From: Liopterus haemorrhoidalis
Lineage: Eukaryota; Arthropoda; Insecta; Coleoptera; Dytiscidae
Assembly: GCA_963971575.1 (NCBI GenBank)
Contig: OZ020619.1
Coordinates: 24,930,813-24,994,812, forward strand
Length of the DNA: 64,000 nt
Direction of reading: 5' to 3'
The translations under genes were made by a program, and so were the position numbers. The notes under the pieces are model-generated. The model searched no databases. It was not told the origin of the DNA and was given only the letters and a program-made list of their open reading frames with translations. Shown piece after piece: positions 57,626-64,000 of this stretch. The first letter of the stretch is position 1, and each line of letters starts with the position of its first letter.

Positions 57626-57656
57626 CTGAAGATGTGCATACTACTCATGCACGAAA
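57626..57656 (+). ncRNA. Hammerhead-ribozyme-like core, incomplete
   Basis: CTGAAGA (57626-57632), a hairpin GTGCAT-ACTACTC-ATGCAC and then GAAA (57653-57656) match the central core of hammerhead ribozymes, which occur in Penelope-like retroelements and retrozymes. The complementary strand for stem I and a clear cleavage triplet were not found, so it may be inactive or a chance match. Confidence 0.25.
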
Positions 57657-57733
57657 CGTTTCATATTTTATAAATTGACAAGAACTACTTTAATAAACTG
57701 ACGAATAAAAGAGAACCTGCGTTTTATTTCATA

Positions 57734-58696
57734 TAATCCTCGTCAAGAACCAAATATCCATATATATATAAATAATATTTTTTTATATACATATAACATG
57801 GAAAGACTTAACAATGAACAGATCGAAATGGAGGACTTCTGTGAGAAGAAGAAGAAGAAAATATAATTTCTCTCGTATTTGTTTAATGTGCGCATATCAC
57901 TTGGTTTATTTTGAACCTTTGATGCGAATTCTTTCGGACTTTACTCTACAAGCTCATGCTTAACACTAATAAATAGGTCGTGATTTTATTAGAAATTTCA
58001 ATTATATATTAATAAATAAATAATATGTATTATAAACACAGTTATAATTTCTAATTGTTGTTACGGTATATTCTATATTCGTGTTATTTTTGAATGTTTT
58101 ATTCCGAGAATGCAAAGTAATCGGCTTGAACAGTCGGTCTAGACATGCCAAATATCCGGCCGTACCGGGATAGTCATTAGCGAGAGGGCTGTGTAGCTGA
58201 GTGTCAGACAACAGGCGTGTTACATATAACATAAGTTGTGATTTTTGAATGTGGTTTTTTAGTTAAGCGGTTGTTTATTTTGGACACTGAAACTATAAGT
58301 ACGCTGAGCATTTTATTTATTATTTATTATTTTGGCCAATTACTGTGTCGGAGCATCTTGCACTGGGTGTTGGTGGATCTTTGCGCCAATATTGTAGGTT
58401 GATCTAGTTGGCATCTATTCCTTTCATTTTTCTACAACATATTTACTATTTTTAATAAATAGAAACTGGAGCTAAACCAGGTACGTATGAGATTGTTTGT
58501 GGGCTGAACTGGCTGGGTGTTCACTGCGGGATTAATGGCAACGCATTAAATTTTACTGATATGAATTGGTGTCAATCTGAAGTTGATCGCGTCTTGCACA
58601 CTATAGTGTACAGATTTTCGTGAAGGTAGAACTTGACGGTTCGTACTGCCGGCTGCATTCCACAGATCGCCTGGCGCCCAAGAATGCAGATATGTA
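57734..58696. other. Intron, mostly unassigned
   Basis: 57797-57860 reads TWKDLTMNRSKWRTSV-like after frame correction, reminiscent of the tail of RTE-type LINEs, followed by GAAGAAGAAGAAG. The rest has no feature. Confidence 0.35.
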
Positions 58697-58697
58697 T

Positions 58698-58782
58698 GTG
58701 GGATTTTCCTCTCTTCCTACATATAAGTCTTAAACAGAGTCAACTAAGATAGACCGAGTCAAAAGAAAGACAATTGAAGTAA
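58698..58782 (+). repeat. Direct repeat, copy 1 (LTR-like)
   Basis: Includes CAACTAAGATAGACCGAGTC and AAAAGAAAGACAATTGAAGT; aligned with 59734-59818. Confidence 0.85.
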
Positions 58783-58893
58783 AAAGTCCTACAGATTTGG
58801 GGGCTCGACCGGTATTGATTGGAAAAAAGATGTAATTATTTGTAAACCAGCTATGATGTGAAGGTGTTTACAAAGATCTGCAGAAGTGAATAA

Positions 58894-59700
58894 ACGACGT
58901 TAAAAGAAGCTGTTAAAAGAAGTAAATATAAAATAATAATTAAAGACAATGTTCAAGATGAAAAGGCAGAGTTAGATATTGATAAAGAAACGCAAAAATA
59001 TGACGAATTAGATACCAAAGAAGCAAAAGATATAAAAATGGTGAAGAATGAACAAAACATTCAAGATAACGACGAAATAGATGAGAAAAAGACTACAAAA
59101 CTTGATGAAAAACTAGAAAATTGCGAAGTAAAGGCAAGAGAGACTAAGGAAGCAGTCGAAGTAATGAAAGATGTAGCGACAACAAATAAAGACAAAGAAC
59201 CAAAACCAAGAGAAGACAATAAAGAAACAAACGACGGCGCAACCACTGTCAAAAAAATGGCGTTTAAAGAGTTGAAAAGCATTTGTTTGAAATGCTTGAC
59301 TTGGTGAATAATAGAAAGGAAGAAAAGATCAATAAGAAAATTTGTGAATTCTTGCTGGAGTCAAAAGATTTTGGTAAACTTATGAATCAAGGTTTGCCTA
59401 AAAAGACTGCTCCTGTTAGAGCTAAAAATACAGATTATTCCTCAATGGTTGATGATAGTTATGAAGACTATTGGAAGAGAACCTTGAAATCGAAGAAAGA
59501 AGATTTTGATATGGATAGACCCCCTATCCTTGGGTCTGAAGAGCAGGAAGTCTTGGGCAGGAAGAGTGGAAGGGGAAGACCTTCAGCGAAGAACTACAAA
59601 GTTACATTGGAAAAGTATCCAACCAAGAAGAATGCGGTTTCCAAGAAAACGGCCGGAAAACAAAGAAAGATGAAGACATTCCAGATGATGACAAGGCGTC
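58894..59700 (+). pseudogene. DEK-like chromatin protein fragment, frame-shifted
   Basis: An open frame from 58894 (first ATG 59038) is rich in Lys/Glu and ends MAFKELKSIC, where a shift of one base near 59290 leads to EMLDLVNNRKEEKINKKICE and FLLESKDFGKLM. LKSICEMLDL...FLL-SKDFGK fits the SAP-like DNA-binding box of DEK. Then an AT-hook-like GRKSGRGRPSAKN and, after a second frameshift near 59665, KKDEDIPDDDKASS and a stop. DEK binds and remodels chromatin in the nucleus. The C-terminal DEK domain is absent and there are no introns, so it is a retro-copied, dead piece lying between direct repeats. DEK identity rests on the motif; an ordinary processed pseudogene is the alternative. Confidence 0.55.
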
Positions 59701-59733
59701 ATCCTAGGCGGATGACAACAGGACGGCCGAGTT

Positions 59734-59818
59734 GTGAGATTTTCCTATATTCCTACATATAAGTTTCAACCAGAGCCAACTAAGATAGACCGAGTCAAAA
59801 GAAATACAATTGAAGTAA
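59734..59818 (+). repeat. Direct repeat, copy 2 (LTR-like)
   Basis: CCAACTAAGATAGACCGAGT and AAAAGAAATACAATTGAAGT as in copy 1, directly after the DEK-like sequence. Confidence 0.85.
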
Positions 59819-59856
59819 CTAGGAACGCTGTTGATTATTGTTTTGTTATTGTTCAT

Positions 59857-60534
59857 ATAGGGTTCGATTTGACGCTCTGAGCGTTCCGAGCACGTTCTGT
59901 ACACTCAAACGTGTTCGATTGGACGCTCGGAGTACACTCAATTGCATTCGTTTTGTAATCGAGCGAGTATTTAGAGTGCGCTCTATGTGTTCGGGGTTTT
60001 AAGACCGAGCATATGGGGTATGACGGAAAAAAGCGGGGAGCGGCGGGAAAGAAATAAAAGTTTAAAATTAAATTAAAATTAAAAAACAAAAATAATAGCC
60101 TTAGACAAATACTTATAGACAAATAATATTGTTATTCGTCTATGGCTACAGAATACGGCCATTTTGTGTATTTTTGACATTCTGTAAATAGCAAAAAAAT
60201 AATTAAAATACACCGTGCATAAAATTAAAATGGAAAAAATTCATTAAATTAATTTATTAATTATTATTTCATTTTTAATTAATTTTATTTCTTCACCAGT
60301 GAAAAAAAAAAAACAACGAAAAACCGAGGTATATAATTTTGATTCATGTCTGACGTGAACTAATCTGACAGTAAAAACGCCGCCTAAAATTGTAGGGTTA
60401 GATTTTGTAAACATTCAAAACAACGCTCGCTCCGTGTTCGAGTTGCTGCGCTCCGTTAGTGCTTTATTCATGACGTCATCATCAACTGTTCGCTCAGCGC
60501 TCGCTCTAGCCTGTACCACTCGAATTCACCCATA
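59857..60534. mobile_element. Possible TIR element with TCGA-rich ends
   Basis: ATAGGGTTCGATTTGACGCT at the left and GTACCACTCGAATTCACCCA with CATAG at the right are loosely inverted, and both sides have CGCTCGGAG/GCGAGCGCTGAGCG repeats. It may have inserted just beyond the DEK-like element. The match is imperfect and the class unknown. Confidence 0.35.
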
Positions 60535-61050
60535 GAGTTTGTTGAGAGTGTATTCATTTCTGTTAATATATTTTAGGACGGAAATCCTACATATATTTTT
60601 TATATACCTGAATCGCACGAACTCCTCCACTGGAAGCTAGTTGTGTACTAGAGGGCGCGAGCGCGAGGATATTTTTAATAATATTATTTAGTAAAACCGG
60701 TCTCAACCGGTTTATTGCTTAGGTAAAAACCTATTTCAGAGAAATATATCATAATATGCGAGAACCCAAAGAACTGAAACGGTATGAATACAAATGGTAT
60801 TTGTTTCGTCCACAGTCATTATTGTAATATGATTTTCAACTAAAATGTTGAGAAGATTCCCAAAATAGTGATTATCTTGACCTTTGATCTAAACCTAGAG
60901 AGCAAGCCGAATTGAATTGCTGCAACCGTTGAATTTTCTCTGTGTTGAAACTTTTACCTCACATAATCAAGTACGATGCACATCAGCACATGATAATACT
61001 GTTGGGGCACATTTATGGTATAATAATGGGATAATAATAAAGTCATTTAC
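60535..61050. other. Intron sequence before the collagen donor
   Basis: A GC-rich CTAGAGGGCGCGAGCGCGAG at 60649-60668 and an AAAACCGGTCTCAACCGGTT inverted repeat at 60693-60712. No gene. Confidence 0.4.
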
Positions 61051-61285
61051 CTGGTAAACCATCCAATCCAGCAATTCCCGGTTCACCTTTAGGTCCTTGT
61101 TGCCCTCTCTCACCAATATGACCCCTTTCTCCTCTTTCACCTTTTAAACCTGGTTCTCCTCGATCGCCTTTACTGCCTTGAAGTCCTCTTTCTCCACGTA
61201 GACCTGGTGATCCCGGTGTTCCAGGTTCGCCCTTATTACCTGGAGCTCCTGGTCTAGCAAGACCACCACCTCCTAACACCGGATC
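61051..61285 (-). CDS. Collagen exon: start of the triple-helical region
   Basis: A 235-bp exon with acceptor TTTTCAG and donor CAG/GTAAAT; it starts in phase 0 and ends in phase 1. It encodes [12 protein letters not shown] and then about 22 uninterrupted Gly-X-Y triplets rich in GER, GEP and GLK, ending in GLDGLP plus the first base of a glycine codon. The next exon at 22938 begins with the two bases that complete that glycine. Such triplets form the collagen triple helix. Charged KGE, KGD and RGE triplets are frequent. The following intron is 38.1 kb, the longest of the gene, and holds most of the window's mobile elements. Confidence 0.9.
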
Positions 61286-61351
61286 CTGAAAAGATAATTC
61301 ACATATTTTTACTATCAAATATTTGCAAGAGTAGGGAAGATAAATCCATAC

Positions 61352-61381
61352 CTTGAAGATTCCACGGGGTTTCCAACTAGG
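61352..61381 (-). CDS. Candidate 30-bp collagen microexon
   Basis: On the minus strand, a TTTAG acceptor precedes 30 bases reading [10 protein letters not shown], followed by the donor GTATGG. A 66-bp intron then leads to the next exon at 61285. Both boundaries are phase 0, so the join reads [19 protein letters not shown] second acceptor, CCTAG, would give a 25-bp version starting at 61376 in phase 1, keeping the same downstream frame. The segment is non-collagenous and would lie just before the triple helix. Support is only sequence signals, frame agreement and an insect-like short intron; it could be chance. The exon before it is not identified. Confidence 0.5.
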
Positions 61382-62169
61382 CTAAATGCAGCATGTAAAG
61401 CAATTATTTATAATTAATAAGCTATTGCTAGGTATTTTCGATGGGTATTTATACCCAAGGTTGAAACCCACAGCCGAAAACCGAAAAATGTATCGAGAAT
61501 TTTGAAAGAGATAAAGACAAACATTTTGAGGCCACTGACAAGCTCAAAATGCTGTGACCGACATTAAGAAGAGCTTCACAAAAGCTGACATGTAGTTGAA
61601 TTACAACAAGTCTTTATTTTTTTAGTTCATCGTACTTTGTACCTTATTTAGAACATAACTATTTTATCATTATATTAATTCATAATGAACTACACTTCTT
61701 TAATTTTTTGCAAATATTACAACATTACCGAAAAACGAACATATAATTTTCTGTTACATATGCTAAACTAGCAAATATTAATACTCAACACTAAAAGACC
61801 GAAAATCCGTATCGCTTAGACAGTGGGTCTATCCGGATTTTACGATTTTCCGGATCTCAGCAGATATAATGAAAACACAATTCTTTTTTAAATGACAGTG
61901 GTGAGAGTAAGCAGTTGTAGTTTTCAAATAAAAACAATACATTTTTTAAAGATTATTTTTCGGATAATCGGAACGATATTTTCCATAATTTCTCAAACCG
62001 GAACACAGTTCCGGTTTTCTCCTGTCCATTTCAAGCCCTAGTTGCTGCTGCTGGTATTATTAGTCATTTCATGTCAAAATGAAAGCAATTCACATTCCAT
62101 TGTACTACAATAAGGACTACAATAGTATCTACGATAAGTACGTTGTGACTACAATGGCTTCAGAACATT
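61382..62169. other. Intron upstream of the candidate microexon
   Basis: No further Gly-X-Y coding. TCGCTTAGACAGTGGGTCTATCCGG and TTTTCCGGATCTCAGCAG near 61820-61860 (given in parts: CAGTGGGTCTATCCGG) may belong to a small repeat. Confidence 0.4.
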
Positions 62170-64000
62170 GTTTTTTTTTTTTTTCCTTTTATTTGTTGGC
62201 TTTAGCTGCTTTGGCTATTAGCCATGTATAAATACAGGGATTACAATATTTTTAAAATTACATTTATAATTTGATATTTTCTGCTTTAATATAGTTATAA
62301 ATAATTTCATAAATGTCTAGAGAATTAGTAGCAAGAAGCGTTTGAATATTGGTCGGTAAGGATATTTTTTTGACAACTAAATTTTGTATGAATAAGTTAC
62401 GATTACGAAAATGAATTGGGCATTCAAACAATAAATGGTTCGGATCACTGACAGACAAATTATCACACGGACATAAAGGAGACGAAACCATGTTAATTCT
62501 ATGCAGGTGATATGGAGAGAAGTTGTGATTAAATCTAAGCCGGATAAGAGTGGATATAAAAAATCTGCTTTGGTGAGAGGAAAACCAAGGCTTTCTAGGA
62601 AGAAGAGGTTGAATTTGACCGTAGAATGATCCTTTTTGATGTAGAGAATCTATGTATTCTTGTTGCCACTGGTTGTATATGGAAGATTTGAAGATTGACA
62701 TAATCTCATTACTGTTTAGAGGAATTTTTAAGAGGGAGCCATTTACAGCTGCTTCTTTAGCTAGAAGATCGACTTCGATGTTGAAATCAAAATCTGAGTG
62801 GCCTTTAATCCAGCATATTTTTATAAATTTACCGCTGATCGTAAGATCGTTAAGGCATTTAATAACATCATAAATTAATGAATAATTATTTTTCTCAAAT
62901 CCAGGGCAACTCAATTTTTGGAGGACGCTTTTGCAATCAGAAAAAATTATAAATTCATTATGAAAGTGATTCTTTAAGTATTCTAAACTCAACTTTATTG
63001 CCACCATTTCCGCATTGTAGATAAACATATTATCTGGGAGTTTAAATTTTAGGCTAAAATTGCGCTGTGGATCTAAAACAGCGCAACCTACGCCATTGGT
63101 TGATTTTGATCCGTCAGTATATATATGGTGTGCTTTTGGCCATTTTAATTTTATCTTATCCAAAATTGTTAGGTCATTTTCACGATAATTTGAGGAAGAT
63201 ATCTGGATCATATTATGATCAGCAATGAAATAATTATTTGGTAGTGAAAAATGAAATGGGTAAGAAAAGCAAGCAATATTATGGTTACCAGCACGGAGTG
63301 GTGAGATGTTCGATAAACTTAAAGAGCTTTCTATTATTAAGGGCATGTTTCTATTTCTCCAATAATTCGACGTTAGAACCTCTGTACAATATTGACCAAT
63401 AGGTATAGGACTTTTGATCTGCATACGATGAAGTATAAATCTTGCTGATAAAATTTTTCTGCGCAGTTCTAGCGGCATTATGTTTGCTTCAGCTAATAAT
63501 GCATTTGTAGGAGTTGAATGTAATGCTCCGATACAGCATCTGATTCCTTTATACTGAAGACTGTTCAAATCTGATAGCGTACTTTTAGCAGCATTGCCAA
63601 AAAATATAGACCCATAGTCTATTATAGACAAAATAAGACTTTTGTACAACAGCAGAGACGTACTAGGGTCAGCACCCCACGAAAAGTGGGATATTGATCT
63701 CAAGATGTTCAACCGTGGTTCACATTTTTTAACGATGTAAGAGATATGTTTCTTCCATGTCAATTTGGAGTCGAGATAGATGCCTAAGAATTTAACAACA
63801 GGTGATATTTTGAAGTATATACCATCTAGAAGAAGAACATTTGGTAACTTTCTAGTCTGATGTCTAGTAAAGACGGAAACTACTGATTTGTCAGCACATA
63901 GATTAAAGCCATTTTGCAGATTCCACGAATTCAATTGCTTAACAGCAATGTTGAGTTCAAACCTTGTATCTATGAATTTTTTTTCTGAGCAATAAATACT
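62170..64000 (-). mobile_element. I-type LINE, 3' half, still open reading frame
   Basis: The poly-A end is at 62170-62183 (minus strand), after CCAACAAATAAAAGG. The 3' UTR is about 80 bp. The element runs past the right edge. Fragments of the same family are at 23123, 24455 and 52244, and diverged relatives at 4320 and 38530. Confidence 0.92.
62264..64000 (-). CDS. LINE polyprotein, C-terminal 578 residues (RT thumb, RNase H, zinc knuckle)
   Basis: Open over 578 codons from the window edge to TAA at 62264-62266, with no stop or frameshift. It begins in the reverse transcriptase after the active site (LNSWNLQNGFNLCADKSVVS; FLGIYLDSKLTWKKHISYIV). An RNase H domain follows with all four acidic residues: IYTDGSKS, YNAEMVAIKLS, IIFSDCKSV and IEVDLLAKEAA. 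The C-terminus has CPCDNLSVSDPNHLLFECPI, a Cys/His zinc-binding motif. RNase H digests the RNA template after cDNA synthesis. Presence of RNase H places it near the I/R1 group of LINEs. The intact frame and near identity with the 52-kb copy suggest recent activity; whether the N-terminal half is intact cannot be seen. Confidence 0.93.
   Translation of the reverse strand, partial: SIYCSEKKFIDTRFELNIAVKQLNSWNLQNGFNLCADKSVVSVFTRHQTRKLPNVLLLDGIYFKISPVVKFLGIYLDSKLTWKKHISYIVKKCEPRLNILRSISHFSWGADPSTSLLLYKSLILSIIDYGSIFFGNAAKSTLSDLNSLQYKGIRCCIGALHSTPTNALLAEANIMPLELRRKILSARFILHRMQIKSPIPIGQYCTEVLTSNYWRNRNMPLIIESSLSLSNISPLRAGNHNIACFSYPFHFSLPNNYFIADHNMIQISSSNYRENDLTILDKIKLKWPKAHHIYTDGSKSTNGVGCAVLDPQRNFSLKFKLPDNMFIYNAEMVAIKLSLEYLKNHFHNEFIIFSDCKSVLQKLSCPGFEKNNYSLIYDVIKCLNDLTISGKFIKICWIKGHSDFDFNIEVDLLAKEAAVNGSLLKIPLNSNEIMSIFKSSIYNQWQQEYIDSLHQKGSFYGQIQPLLPRKPWFSSHQSRFFISTLIRLRFNHNFSPYHLHRINMVSSPLCPCDNLSVSDPNHLLFECPIHFRNRNLFIQNLVVKKISLPTNIQTLLATNSLDIYEIIYNYIKAENIKL

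Larger units (their letters stand above)
56743..57733 (+). other. LTR-like segment with TATA box, repeats, hairpin and polyA signal
   Basis: GC-richer than its surroundings. GGTATATAAGAA at 56848 is followed by a possible initiator region. A 261-codon open frame runs from 56743 to 57528 with no known domain; it contains six copies of CTCGCTA--GGCAAG (57008, 57065, 57095, 57125, 57161, 57191), encoding RY-AR-type repeats. A 15-bp hairpin and AATAAA (57692) follow. The order suggests a solo LTR or pseudo-LTR of a retroelement rather than a host gene. No partner copy is in the window. Confidence 0.35.
58697..59818 (+). mobile_element. Miniature LTR-like (TRIM-type) element carrying a DEK-like gene fragment
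   Basis: Direct repeats at 58698-58782 and 59734-59818 (85 bp, about 87% identical, starting TGTG-GATTTTCCT with the preceding T) resemble very short LTRs. Extending the first to TCCTACA (58793) gives TG...CA borders. Four bases later, TGGGGGCTCGACCGGTAT (58798-58815) matches 16 of 18 bases of the usual proline-tRNA primer-binding site. The interior is a DEK-like coding sequence, with no gag or pol. The second repeat diverges after GAAGTAA, so its outer end is missing or changed, and no target duplication is visible. Confidence 0.55.

Noticed and set aside
58670..58690. TGGCGCCCAAGAATG, like a lysine-tRNA primer-binding site
   Set aside because: Only the first 10 bases fit, and no LTR border or partner repeat adjoins it; the proline-type site at 58798 fits the repeats better.
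58894..59700. Functional DEK gene
   Set aside because: Two frameshifts, no introns, no C-terminal DEK domain and embedding between direct repeats argue against a working gene.

Overview
This is AT-rich animal DNA, most likely from an insect. The evidence is split collagen exons with GT-AG introns (one only 66 bp), dense mariner, hAT, Tc1 and Tigger relics, several LINE clades, a tRNA-derived SINE and many simple repeats. There are no bacterial-style operons. I cannot name the order or species.

The only host gene I can support is a collagen on the minus strand. Five exons run from right to left: 61381-61352 (a 30-bp candidate microexon), 61285-61051, 22938-22553, 16300-16184 and 2263-2189. 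Every splice junction is in phase and joins Gly-X-Y repeats, giving about 281 residues of one chain. The introns are 66 bp, 38.1 kb, 6.3 kb and 13.9 kb. Both ends of the gene lie outside the window. Nearly everything else is intronic transposon debris.

Layout. 0-7 kb: Tigger end carrying a TIR repeat (family R2), collagen exon, RTE-like LINE relic, R1 repeat, LINE relics, hAT MITE. 7-16 kb: LINE relics, two mariner-type elements and two degraded mariner genes. 16-23 kb: collagen exon, several TIR/MITE elements, a mariner ending about 55 bp from a collagen splice donor, then the collagen exon. 23-31 kb: LINE tails, a TTTA microsatellite, a SINE with target-site duplication (TSD), hAT and LINE relics, second R1 copy. 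31-38 kb: nearly intact mariner, a perfect 80-bp inverted repeat with tRNA-like arms, a foldback element with repeat-built arms, and a complete non-autonomous LTR element. 38-46 kb: LINE inserted in LINE, mariner relic, hAT MITE, solo LTR split by a LINE, Tc1 and long-TIR elements. 46-56 kb: RNase H LINE relic, Tc1 relic, R2 copy, LINE inside a hAT gene, mariner inside a hAT MITE. 56-61 kb: LTR-like repeat-rich segment and a miniature LTR-like element carrying a DEK-like gene fragment. 61-64 kb: first collagen exons and the 3' half of a LINE whose reading frame is still open.

The most interesting object is at 58697-59818. Two 85-bp direct repeats, the first followed by a proline-tRNA-like primer-binding site, enclose a frame-shifted coding sequence resembling the chromatin protein DEK. 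It looks like host-gene capture by a TRIM-type retroelement. Other notable items are the R1/R2 repeat families, which carry internal CTGT microsatellites and tRNA-like modules, the foldback element and the tRNA-like palindrome.
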